Source of the DNA: Usitatibacter palustris
Lineage (GTDB): Bacteria > Pseudomonadota > Gammaproteobacteria > Burkholderiales > Usitatibacteraceae
Length of the DNA: 64,000 bases
Direction of reading: 5' to 3'
Assembly: GCF_013003985.1 (NCBI RefSeq)
Contig: NZ_CP053073.1
Coordinates: forward strand, 1,798,001 to 1,862,000
This document shows, one piece after another, positions 1 to 9,186 of the stretch (positions within the stretch are counted from its first letter, which is position 1; every line of letters starts with the position of its first letter). The notes beneath the pieces were generated by a model. It searched no databases and had not been told where the DNA came from. It saw nothing but the letters and a program-made list of their open reading frames with translations. The position numbers and the translations under genes are program-made.

Positions 1-183
1 GGCGCGTCCGCGGACGCGACGATGAAGACGAAGGCAACCGGTGGCGTGTCCCTCGACGGCAGCGTGTCGTTCAACCCGCTGCTCTCGGTGTACCAGTACA
101 CGGAACGCGGCGCGCTTCTCCAGGCGAACTGGGGCGGCGTCGCGTACCTGCCCGATGAAGAACTGAATGCCCCGCCGCGCTGA
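1..183 (+). CDS. C-terminal fragment of an unidentified protein
   Basis: An open frame enters from the window edge and ends at a TGA at 181-183, leaving the last 60 residues of a protein. The tail is hydrophilic, rich in Gly, Ala and Ser, and ends in a short Pro/Arg stretch. I recognise no motif in it. It lies on the same strand as the downstream Bug receptor with a 45-base gap that carries a promoter-like TATAAT, so it is probably a separate transcription unit. The frame is judged real from its position and from high third-codon GC. Its function cannot be stated from this fragment. Confidence 0.55.
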   Translation, partial: GASADATMKTKATGGVSLDGSVSFNPLLSVYQYTERGALLQANWGGVAYLPDEELNAPPR

Positions 184-190
184 CGGCACT

Positions 191-196
191 TATAAT
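191..196 (+). promoter_or_regulatory. Candidate -10 box upstream of the Bug receptor gene
   Basis: A perfect TATAAT stands out in otherwise GC-rich DNA 33 bases before the ATG at 229. No convincing -35 box lies at the expected distance inside the preceding gene. The match is inferred from consensus only. Confidence 0.35.
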
Positions 197-228
197 TTGC
201 ACGAACCGTTCCGGAGAAAGACAGAACC

Positions 229-1191
229 ATGAAACGCCTTGCACTGACCCTCGTCGCGCTGGCGGGACTCGGGATCGCGACCGCATCGCTGGCCCAGCCC
301 TATCCCAACAAGACCGTGAAGATCATCGCGCCCGTCGCACCTGGCGGCGGTGTCGACCTCACCGCGCGCACGGTGGCCGAAGCGCTCACCAAGTCGCTGG
401 GCCAGTCCTTCATCGTCGAGAACATCTCGGGTGGCGGCGGCGTGATCGCTTCGCAGAACGTGAAGAATGCGGCGCCCGATGGCTACACGCTGATGCTGGG
501 CTACGTCGCCACGCACGGCACGGTGCCCGCGGTGCGCAAGGTTCCTTACGACGCGCTCGCCGACTTCACGCCGATCGCGATGGTGGCGGGCACGCCCAAC
601 GTGCTCGTCGTCGGCGCGAACGTGCCGGTGAAGGACCTGAAGGGTCTCGTCGATTATGCAAAGAAGGAGAAGGTGAGTTATGGCTCGGCGGGGCAGGGCT
701 CGCTCACGCACCTCGCGATGGAGCAACTCAAGCTCGCCGGCGGCTTCGATGCGGTGCATGCGCCGTATCGCGGCATCGGCCCGGCGATCACCGATGTCCT
801 CGGCGGCCAGACGCAGATGATGATGCCCGGTCTTGCCGCGGCGCTTCCGCACATCAGGGCCGGCAAGATGAAGCCCATCGCCATCACCGGCGAGCGGCGC
901 CACCCGCTGTTGCCCGATACGCCGACCTTCGAGGAATTGGGCTACAAGGGCTTCACGGGCGTGCAGTGGTACGCCATCGTCGGCCCCGCGAAGATGGCGC
1001 CGGAAGTCGTGAAGCGCCTCAATGACGAAATCAACAAGGCGATCGGCACGCCGGAGCTGCGCCAACGCTTGTCGGGCGAAGCGCTCGATCCCATGCCCAT
1101 GACGCCGGAGCAATTCGGCCGCTTCATGCAGGCCGACATCGCGCGCTGGTGGAAGCTCGCCCAGGACCGCGGCATCAAGCTCGAAGACTGA
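229..1191 (+). CDS. Bug-family tripartite tricarboxylate transporter substrate-binding protein
   Basis: A 320-residue protein with a typical signal peptide (charged MKR start, hydrophobic core, cleavage probably after SLA near residue 22), so it should be periplasmic. The mature start PYPNKTVKIIAPVAPGGG and the later segment GYTLMLGYVATH are characteristic of Bug receptors, which bind small carboxylates by a venus-flytrap mechanism. Its length fits the family. A Shine-Dalgarno GGAGAAAG sits at 213-220. Bug proteins often occur as orphans without TctA/TctB membrane partners, and none is present here. The stop codon overlaps the next ATG (TGATG), implying translational coupling with the MmgE/PrpD gene, so the ligand is probably the substrate of that enzyme. 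The specific ligand is unknown. Confidence 0.93.
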   Translation: MKRLALTLVALAGLGIATASLAQPYPNKTVKIIAPVAPGGGVDLTARTVAEALTKSLGQSFIVENISGGGGVIASQNVKNAAPDGYTLMLGYVATHGTVPAVRKVPYDALADFTPIAMVAGTPNVLVVGANVPVKDLKGLVDYAKKEKVSYGSAGQGSLTHLAMEQLKLAGGFDAVHAPYRGIGPAITDVLGGQTQMMMPGLAAALPHIRAGKMKPIAITGERRHPLLPDTPTFEELGYKGFTGVQWYAIVGPAKMAPEVVKRLNDEINKAIGTPELRQRLSGEALDPMPMTPEQFGRFMQADIARWWKLAQDRGIKLED

Positions 1192-2564
1192 TGGCGCGCA
1201 ACACGAAGGTCGCGGCGGACCCCAACGCGCCGCCGGTCACCCGCACGCTCGCGAAGCTCGTCGCCACGCATCCGTCGCGCGGCTGGAGCGATGACGTCGA
1301 GCACCAGGCCCATCGCACGTTCCTCAACTGGGTGGGCTGCGCCATTGGTGCTGCGCGCCACGACAGCGTGGAGGCGACGCTCGCCGCGCTCGCGATGATG
1401 AAGCCTTCGCCGCAGTCCTCCGTGCTCGGCCGCAGCGAGAAGGTCGACATGGCCGGCGCCGCGCTCGCCAACGGCATCTCGTCGCACACGTTCGATTTCG
1501 ACGACACGCACCTGCGCACGATCATCCATCCGGCGGGGCCCGTGGCCTCGGCGCTGCTCGCACTTGCGGAAGTCACGGGTGCGACCGGCCGACAGGTGAT
1601 CGACGCGCTCGTCCTTGGCGTCGATGTCTCGTGCCGCGTGGGCAACATGATGTATCCCGAACACTACGACCGCGGCTGGCACATCACCGGCTCCACCGGC
1701 ACGCTCGGCGCGGCCGCGGGTTGCGCGCGCTTGCTCAGTCTCGATGAAGCGAAGACCACGATGGCGCTGGGCATCGCCGCTTCGCAGCCCATCGGCATGC
1801 GCGAGCAGTTCGGCACGATGACCAAGCCCTTCCATCCGGGCGGTGCCGCGCGGGCGGGGTTGATGAGCGCGCTGCTGGCGAAGAACGGTTTCACCGCGAG
1901 CCCGCGGGCCATCGAGGCCGCGCGCGGCTACGCGCAGACGGTGTCCACCAAGAACGACTGGAACGAGATCACCGACCAGCTCGGCCAGCGCTTCGAGATC
2001 GCCTTCAACACCTACAAGCCGTTTGCCTGCGGCATCGTGATCCATCCGACGATCGACGCGGCCACGCAGTTGCGCGACAAGGGCATCAAGCCCGCCGACA
2101 TCGAGCGCGTCGAACTGAAGGTGCATTCGCTGGTGCTCGAGCTCACGGGCAAGAAGGAACCAAAGGACGGGCTCGAGGGCAAGTTCAGCGTCTACCACGG
2201 CTTCTGCTGCGGCTTGATGGTCGGGCGCGCGGGCGAGCACGAGTACGACGATGCGTTCGTGAATCGTCCGGACATGGTGGAGCTTCGCCGCAAGGTGGTC
2301 GCGACGGTGGACGATTCCATCTCCGAGGAATCGGCGGATGTCGTGGCCGTGCTGAAGGATGGTCGCCGCGAGCACGTCTTCGTGAAGCATTCGATCGGCT
2401 CGCTCGAGCGGCCGATGACCGACGCGATGCTCGAAGCCAAGTTCCGCGACATGGGCGAGCCGGTGATCGGCAAGGCGAGAATCGATGCCGCCATCGCCGC
2501 GTGCTGGGATCTCGGTAACGCGAAGGATGTCTCCGCGGTCGTGAAGGCCGCGTCATCGTCATAG
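1191..2564 (+). CDS. MmgE/PrpD family protein
   Basis: A 457-residue protein starting at the ATG that overlaps the receptor stop codon; an in-frame upstream ATG at 1149 lies inside the receptor gene and is less likely. The sequence has the MmgE/PrpD pattern: an N-terminal helical domain containing HRTFLNWVGCAIGAARHDSV, a central segment with SSHTFDFDDTH near residue 100, GSTGTLGAAAGCARLL, and the KPFHPGGAARAG stretch. The family includes 2-methylcitrate dehydratase and cis-aconitate decarboxylase but covers many uncharacterised dehydratase or isomerase-like enzymes. Here the neighbours are a Bug receptor and a hydroxyacid dehydrogenase rather than methylcitrate cycle genes, so a role in catabolism of an imported carboxylic acid is inferred, not PrpD function itself. 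Confidence 0.9.
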   Translation: MARNTKVAADPNAPPVTRTLAKLVATHPSRGWSDDVEHQAHRTFLNWVGCAIGAARHDSVEATLAALAMMKPSPQSSVLGRSEKVDMAGAALANGISSHTFDFDDTHLRTIIHPAGPVASALLALAEVTGATGRQVIDALVLGVDVSCRVGNMMYPEHYDRGWHITGSTGTLGAAAGCARLLSLDEAKTTMALGIAASQPIGMREQFGTMTKPFHPGGAARAGLMSALLAKNGFTASPRAIEAARGYAQTVSTKNDWNEITDQLGQRFEIAFNTYKPFACGIVIHPTIDAATQLRDKGIKPADIERVELKVHSLVLELTGKKEPKDGLEGKFSVYHGFCCGLMVGRAGEHEYDDAFVNRPDMVELRRKVVATVDDSISEESADVVAVLKDGRREHVFVKHSIGSLERPMTDAMLEAKFRDMGEPVIGKARIDAAIAACWDLGNAKDVSAVVKAASSS

Positions 2565-2574
2565 GGTCCGCGCC

Positions 2575-3537
2575 ATGAAGGTCGTGGTACTGGATGACTA
2601 CGAGGATTCACTGCGGCGCACCGCGGACTGGAGCGGCATCCAGGCGCGGGCCGAAGTGGTGTTCCACACGGAGCGGCTCTACGGCGAGGCGGTCTACGAC
2701 GCGGTGAAGGACGCCGAGGTCATCGTGCTCGTGCGCGATCGCACGCCGTTCAAGGCGGCGCTCCTCGCGCGGCTTCCGAAGTTGAAGCTCTTCCTCTTCA
2801 CCGGCGTGCGCAACGCGCAGCTCGATGCGCAGGTGCTCATCGATCGCGGCATTCCCATCGGCATCACAGAGGCGGGCTCGTCGAAGGAAAGCACGAGCGA
2901 GCTCGCGTGGACGCTGATCCTCGTCGCGGCCAAGCGCCTCGAGGCCTATCTCTCGCTGGTGCGGCAGGGCAGGTGGCGCGACGGCAAGGCGCTGCCGACC
3001 ACGCTGGCCGGTGAACGCCTGGGCATCATCGGTCTGGGTTCGATCGGACAGCGCATCGGCGCGATCGGGAAGACGATCGGGATGGAAGTCGTGTGCTGGA
3101 GCCCGAACATGACGCCGGAGCGTGCAACGGCCGGTGGTGCAGTCGCCGTGAGCCTCGAAGAGCTGCTGTCGACCTCGAAGGTCGTGAGCCTGAGCCTCGT
3201 TCCGTCGGAGAAGACACGAAAGCTCCTGAATGCCGAGCGCCTTGCCACGATGCGGCCCGATGCGATTCTCGTGAACACCGCGCGCTCGGCGCTGATCGAC
3301 ATGGCCGCATTGCCCGCGGCGCTCGCGGCCGGCCGTCCCGGCATCGCCGCACTCGATGTCTACGACGAGGAGCCGCTGCCTGCGGGGCACGCGCTAGCGA
3401 AGCTCGACAACGTCGTGTTGAGCCCGCACCTCGGTTTCGTGAACGAGCCCGTGTTCAAGAAGTTCGGCGAAGGCGTGGTGGAGAACCTCACCGCCTGGCT
3501 GGACGGCAAGCCGCTCGCGAGGGTGTTCAAGCCGTAA
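2575..3537 (+). CDS. D-2-hydroxyacid dehydrogenase family protein
   Basis: A 320-residue NAD-dependent dehydrogenase of the D-isomer-specific 2-hydroxyacid family, which interconverts 2-hydroxy acids and 2-oxo acids. The nucleotide-binding Rossmann fingerprint GLGSIG is near residue 152. The family catalytic Arg appears in NTARSAL (about 235), the Glu in DEEPL (about 264) and the His in SPHLGF (about 284). It follows the MmgE/PrpD gene by 10 bases and closes the three-gene cassette, so it probably oxidises or reduces the product of that enzyme. Phosphoglycerate dehydrogenase (SerA) is unlikely because there is no regulatory C-terminal ACT domain and the context is catabolic. Confidence 0.92.
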   Translation: MKVVVLDDYEDSLRRTADWSGIQARAEVVFHTERLYGEAVYDAVKDAEVIVLVRDRTPFKAALLARLPKLKLFLFTGVRNAQLDAQVLIDRGIPIGITEAGSSKESTSELAWTLILVAAKRLEAYLSLVRQGRWRDGKALPTTLAGERLGIIGLGSIGQRIGAIGKTIGMEVVCWSPNMTPERATAGGAVAVSLEELLSTSKVVSLSLVPSEKTRKLLNAERLATMRPDAILVNTARSALIDMAALPAALAAGRPGIAALDVYDEEPLPAGHALAKLDNVVLSPHLGFVNEPVFKKFGEGVVENLTAWLDGKPLARVFKP

Positions 3538-3547
3538 AGGGGAGTCC

Positions 3548-4210
3548 ATGCCCTTGCGCGACCACTGGAGGGGTCATCTCCTCCTCTTCGACCAGCGACC
3601 TCCCACGGATCTCGCGCCGGCCGCATGCCTCAAGCTCGCGCTGGTCTTCGTGCTTCTCGAGTGTGTGCTCGGGCCGCGGCTGTGGCTGCTGGATGCGCTG
3701 GGCATCGCGCAGCCACCCGCTGCGATTCGCGTCGCTGTGCTGCTCGCGCTCGCCTTGCTCCTGGTTCGCTACCTTGTGCGGGTTCCCCTTGCGGCGATCG
3801 GACTGAAACGCTGGAGCGCGTGGAGCCTCGCAGAGAAGTCCTACTTCCTGCAGGTCGTCGTGGCGGCCACGGCGATCTTCGTCGCGCTCAACCCGAAAAT
3901 CCTCGCCGTGCCTGCGCTGGTGCTCGCGACGAACTTCGCCTGGGGGTTCTACCAGGAGGTGGTCTACCGCGGGATCCTCCAGACTGCGCTCGTGCAACGC
4001 GTCGGTGGCGTTGCCGGCGTGCTGCTCGCGAATGCGATCTTCACGTTCGGGCCGCTGCACTTCTATCACTTCTCGGGGAACGCTCCGCTGCCGATGTTCG
4101 CGGCGATCTTCGCGATCGGCCTGCTGTTCGGCGCGATCTTCCACCGGTCGGGCAACCTGTGGATCGTCGCCGTGTTCCACGGGCTGGGCAGCGCCTTCCT
4201 GCTGCGCTGA
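3548..4210 (+). CDS. CPBP family intramembrane protein with an altered glutamate motif
   Basis: A 220-residue multi-pass membrane protein of the CPBP (CAAX protease/bacteriocin-processing, Abi) family. Hydrophobic segments are visible near residues 20-40, 50-75, 95-115, 120-145, 155-175 and 185-215. The three family motifs are recognisable: the EExxxR-type motif reads QEVVYR near residue 138, FxxxH reads FGPLH, and the third reads HGLGS. The first Glu of motif 1, regarded as the catalytic base in Rce1-type members, is Gln here, so activity is uncertain. The gene follows the dehydrogenase by 10 bases but shows no functional link to it. Confidence 0.82.
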   Translation: MPLRDHWRGHLLLFDQRPPTDLAPAACLKLALVFVLLECVLGPRLWLLDALGIAQPPAAIRVAVLLALALLLVRYLVRVPLAAIGLKRWSAWSLAEKSYFLQVVVAATAIFVALNPKILAVPALVLATNFAWGFYQEVVYRGILQTALVQRVGGVAGVLLANAIFTFGPLHFYHFSGNAPLPMFAAIFAIGLLFGAIFHRSGNLWIVAVFHGLGSAFLLR

Positions 4211-4300
4211 CGCAGGCCCTTTTCCCATGTGCGCTACCGTACCGACGCGGCCGCGAGACGCCGCTATCTTGGGGTGGGCATTTCGCCCCTGGAGCAAGCC

Positions 4301-4459
4301 ATGAGTCTCGGAACCATCCTTCTCATCGTCCTCATCCTCATCCTGGTCGGCGCACTACCGGCGTGGCCGCACGCGCGCAGCTGGGGTTACGGACCCAGCG
4401 GCGGACTCGGCCTGGTGGTCGTCATCATCATCGTGCTGATCGCGCTCGGCCGTATCTGA
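4301..4459 (+). CDS. DUF3309-like small membrane protein
   Basis: A 52-residue protein beginning MSLGTILLIVLILILVGALP, followed by a Trp/Pro/Gly-rich stretch (PAWPHARSWGYGPSGG) and a second hydrophobic segment LGLVVVIIIVLIAL. This two-segment layout with the central WGYGPSGG turn matches the DUF3309 family, whose function is unknown. The ATG at 4301 is preferred over an upstream in-frame ATG at 4229 because the family begins at MS-GTILLI. Its stop overlaps the next start (TGATG), so it is probably co-translated with the secreted protein that follows. Confidence 0.8.
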   Translation: MSLGTILLIVLILILVGALPAWPHARSWGYGPSGGLGLVVVIIIVLIALGRI

Positions 4460-5112
4460 TGCGCGCGGTCATCGTCGCGCTCGGGCTCTCGTTTTGCGCG
4501 CTCACGCCGGCCTCGGCCCAGTTGAGCGTGCAGATCGGGATCAACCTTCCGTCCTATCCGCAGCTCGTGGCCGTGCCGGGTCATCCGGTCTACTACGCGC
4601 CGCAGGTGCACTCGAACTACTTCTTCTACGACGGGGCCTATTGGGTCTACGAGCGCGACAATTGGTACTCGAGTGCCTGGTACAACGGCCCGTGGGGTCG
4701 CGTGGGGCCGGAAGCGGTTCCCCTGTACATCCTGCGCGTGCCGGTGCGCTACTACCGCCATGCGCCCGCCTACTTCAGCGGATGGCGACGCGACGCTGCG
4801 CCGCGGTGGGGCGAGCATTGGGGACCGGATTGGCAACGCAACCGCAGCGGATGGAATCAGTGGGATCGCTCCAGCGCGCCGGCGCGAGCTCCGCTTCCTT
4901 CCTATCAGCGGCAGTACGCCGGGAACCGGTATCCGCAATCGGAGCAGCAGTACGAGATTCGCGACCGCAGCTACAAGTACAAGTCGCGTGACCCCGACGT
5001 CCAGTCTCACTACCGGGACAGTCGTGGACAGCAAGGGCAGGACCACGGCCGCGACAACGACCGCGATCGCGAGCATGGGTCCCAGGGCAAGGGACACGGG
5101 AAGGGCGGCTAG
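4459..5112 (+). CDS. Secreted YXWGXW-like tyrosine/tryptophan-rich protein
   Basis: A 217-residue protein with a signal peptide (MRAVIVALGLSFCALTPASA, cleavage near residue 20). The mature part is rich in Tyr, Trp, Gly, Arg and Pro and contains GAYWVYERDNWYSSAWYNGPW, a pattern seen in YXWGXW-type exported proteins of proteobacteria. The C-terminal third is highly charged (alternating D, R, H, Q, K and G) and ends in a Lys/Gly tail, suggesting a disordered region. The start overlaps the DUF3309 stop codon. The gene converges on the EF-hand gene, and the two stop codons overlap at 5109-5112. Function is unknown; an envelope role is inferred from the signal peptide only. Confidence 0.8.
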   Translation: MRAVIVALGLSFCALTPASAQLSVQIGINLPSYPQLVAVPGHPVYYAPQVHSNYFFYDGAYWVYERDNWYSSAWYNGPWGRVGPEAVPLYILRVPVRYYRHAPAYFSGWRRDAAPRWGEHWGPDWQRNRSGWNQWDRSSAPARAPLPSYQRQYAGNRYPQSEQQYEIRDRSYKYKSRDPDVQSHYRDSRGQQGQDHGRDNDRDREHGSQGKGHGKGG

Positions 5113-5438
5113 AGGCCCAGGTGGCGCTTGAGGTCGTCGAAGCGGACGACGCCGGCGCGGCGCGTGTCGATTGCGTCGAAGTTCTCGGCGACATAGCCGA
5201 ACCCGGCGGCTAGCGCCTGCGAACGCGTGAGCGTTCCCGACTTCGCGGTATCGGCCGCATCGAACTGGTCGCGAAGTTTCTTCTCCACCTGCGCCTTCAG
5301 CGCATCGCCGCGCGTCTCCACCGGCGGCGGCCCCACGCGCTTCACGTGCGGCGGGACGTAGGGATCCGTCCAGCCCGGTTCCTGCCCGAGAGCGGAACCC
5401 GCAAGGACCAGCCCTACGAGGGCGAGGATCTTCTTCAT
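5109..5438 (-). CDS. Secreted EF-hand-like protein
   Basis: A 109-residue protein with a signal peptide (MKKILALVGLVLAGSALG, cleavage near residue 18). The C-terminal half carries two degenerate EF-hand units: FDAADTAKSGTLTRSQA and FDAIDTRRAGVVRFDDL. Several of the Asp/Asn positions that chelate calcium are replaced (Ala, Lys, Arg), so calcium binding may be weak or lost. Its ATG overlaps the TGA of the upstream S10 peptidase (ATGA), which makes it the second gene of a two-gene operon. A role as a partner or regulator of the peptidase is possible but unproven. Confidence 0.8.
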   Translation of the reverse strand: MKKILALVGLVLAGSALGQEPGWTDPYVPPHVKRVGPPPVETRGDALKAQVEKKLRDQFDAADTAKSGTLTRSQALAAGFGYVAENFDAIDTRRAGVVRFDDLKRHLGL

Positions 5439-6949
5439 TGCAGCGCGCTCCGGTAGAACTCCACGAGGTCGGCGCGTTGCGCAGCGCGCGTCGCGTCGTC
5501 CAGGTAAGTCATGTGGCCGCCCGAGTAGTTCCGCACGAGGATGTTGGGATTGGCGCCGAGGCGCTGCAGGTCGCGCTCGGTCACGAACCAGGGTGTAGCG
5601 AGGTCGTGATAGCCGCTCACGGCCAACACCTTCAGGCGCGGGTTGAGCGTCATCGCGGTGGCGAGGTCGGGCACTGCGTCGGGCAGCGACAGGCCGTCGT
5701 GCGTGAAATTCCAGAAGTTGATCGCGTTGCCGAGCGTCGTGTAGCTCGACGGCGTGGTGAAGCGCAGCGTGTTCGTGAGGTAGCCGCTCAGGCCGCTCGC
5801 GAAAGACGAGTCGATGAACGCGCTCGAGATGTCATAGCCTGCGGGCACGTTGGTCGCCGACATCCGCGCGTCGTAGCGGCCGAGGATCTCTCCGGGCCGC
5901 AACACTTGCCGGAACGTGTCCGGACCCATGTTGAAGTTCGCCTGCCAGCGCGCGACGGTGATGCCGGTCGCGTTCGTGAGCACCTGCAGGTTCGCCGGGT
6001 CGGGAATCGCGCGCGTGGCGAAGAACGTCGAGATCGCGGGACCGTAGAAATTGTCCGTGAGCCCGCGAAGCTCTTGTGCAAACGTACCCAGCCCGGCGAC
6101 GTTCACCGGCGGGCTCGTCATCTGGAACCACGCGCCGACGGCCCCGTACGTGCCCAGGAAGCCCGCGCACCCCTGGCCCGATTCGCGCAGCCCGCAGTTG
6201 GAGTTGTAGTTGAGCACCGACGACTGCAGCACCACGCCGGACAATCGAATGCCCGCACTTTCCATGAGCCGCGCGAGTACGGCGCTGCGTGTCGTGCCGT
6301 ACGACTCGCCGAACAGGAACTTGGGGGATGCGCCGCGATTGTTCACCGAGACGTAGCGGCGGATGAAGTCGCGGAACACCGCGGCATCGCTGTCCACGCC
6401 CCAGAAGTTGCGATTGGTGTTGGGCGCGACGGCCGTCGAGTAGCCCGCGCCCACGGCGTCCACGAACACGAGGTCGGTGAGGTCGAGGATGCTCTCGGCG
6501 TTGTCGACCAACGGGAACGGAACGGGCACGTCCGTCCTCGGTGCCTTCGCGTCGAGACGCTTCGGGCCGAACGATCCCATGTGCAGCCACACCGTCGCCG
6601 AGCCGGGGCCGCCGTTGTAGAAGAAGGTGACGGGCCGCGTGGCGGGATTGCTGCCGTTCAGCGTGTAGGCCACGTAGAACATCGTCGCGTCGGGCGCATC
6701 CGTTCCGAGGCGGCGCGCGATGAGGTGGCCCGCGGTGGCGGTGTAGGAGAGCGCCTGGCCCGCGACCGTGACCGTGCCCGGCGTGACCGAGCTGTTTTCG
6801 TTCGCATCGACGATCGACCCGCCCTGGGCGTTCGAATAGACGAGCGGGTCCGTAAAGGCGACCGTGGGCGGGGGCGTGACCGGGGCGCCATCACCGCCGC
6901 CGCCACCGCCGCCGCATCCCGCGAGCGCCAGGAGGAGGGCGGCCTTCAC
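5435..6949 (-). CDS. S10 family serine carboxypeptidase-like lipoprotein
   Basis: A peptidase of the S10 (serine carboxypeptidase) family, about 504 residues from the GTG at 6949. The segment VTFFYNGGPGSATVWLHMGSFGP is the family oxyanion region, GESYGT holds the nucleophilic Ser, SGYHDLATPW the Asp and SGGHMTY the His. The N-terminus VKAALLLALAGC is a lipoprotein signal with lipobox LAGC followed by a poly-Gly run, so the enzyme is probably anchored in the envelope. An in-frame ATG at 7015 would add 22 residues encoded almost entirely by a short hairpin repeat and would spoil the signal peptide, so GTG is preferred. It is translationally coupled to the EF-hand gene downstream. Confidence 0.88.
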   Translation of the reverse strand: MKAALLLALAGCGGGGGGGDGAPVTPPPTVAFTDPLVYSNAQGGSIVDANENSSVTPGTVTVAGQALSYTATAGHLIARRLGTDAPDATMFYVAYTLNGSNPATRPVTFFYNGGPGSATVWLHMGSFGPKRLDAKAPRTDVPVPFPLVDNAESILDLTDLVFVDAVGAGYSTAVAPNTNRNFWGVDSDAAVFRDFIRRYVSVNNRGASPKFLFGESYGTTRSAVLARLMESAGIRLSGVVLQSSVLNYNSNCGLRESGQGCAGFLGTYGAVGAWFQMTSPPVNVAGLGTFAQELRGLTDNFYGPAISTFFATRAIPDPANLQVLTNATGITVARWQANFNMGPDTFRQVLRPGEILGRYDARMSATNVPAGYDISSAFIDSSFASGLSGYLTNTLRFTTPSSYTTLGNAINFWNFTHDGLSLPDAVPDLATAMTLNPRLKVLAVSGYHDLATPWFVTERDLQRLGANPNILVRNYSGGHMTYLDDATRAAQRADLVEFYRSALQ

Positions 6950-6996
6950 GAAAAGGGGACAGTCCCCTTTTCGGAAATGGGGTCTGTCCCCTTTTT
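6950..6996. repeat. Tandem pair of GGGG-loop-CCCC hairpin repeats
   Basis: Two adjacent short palindromes. The first is an 11-base arm (GAAAAGGGGAC) with its complement at 6950-6960 and 6962-6972. The second has AAATGGGG at 6975-6982, loop TCTGT, and CCCCTTTTT at 6988-6996. They belong to a family of five hairpins in this window. Here they lie directly before the GTG of the S10 peptidase and create an artificial in-frame extension of that gene. Confidence 0.8.
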
Positions 6997-7071
6997 CTGC
7001 GAAAACGCGAGTCATGCGTCGGAGAATACTGATCTGCCGAGGGCAACGTCTGTAACCGGACGTTGCAGGAC

Positions 7072-7094
7072 GAAAAAGGGGACTGTCCCCTTTT

Positions 7095-7096
<2 letters not shown>
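7072..7096. repeat. GGGG-loop-CCCC hairpin repeat at the mccA stop codon
   Basis: A 12-base arm GAAAAAGGGGAC at 7072-7083 and its complement at 7085-7096 around a single T. Read on the minus strand, it begins within the TGA of mccA and ends in a T run, so it could serve as an intrinsic terminator in either direction. Same family as the copies at 6950-6996 and 9148-9172. Confidence 0.75.
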
Positions 7097-9104
<2,008 letters not shown>

Positions 9105-9147
9105 CGGGGTGGCGGGATTATAGACGCCCCCGCCTTTGTTGCAGGGC

Positions 9148-9172
9148 ACCAATGGGGTCTGTCCCCATTGGT
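9148..9172. repeat. Hairpin repeat in the mccA/pafA divergent gap
   Basis: A perfect 10-base-pair inverted repeat, ACCAATGGGG (9148-9157) and CCCCATTGGT (9163-9172), around the loop TCTGT. The inner GGGG-TCTGT-CCCC matches the second hairpin at 6975-6996, but the outer pairs differ and remain complementary. It occupies the middle of the 82-base gap between two divergent genes, where promoters would be expected. Confidence 0.75.
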
Positions 9173-9186
9173 TTAATCTACGGCCC

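Noticed and set aside
942..2390. 482-codon minus-strand frame opposite the Bug and MmgE/PrpD genes
   Set aside because: Antisense shadow with no motif; the plus-strand genes carry the family signatures.
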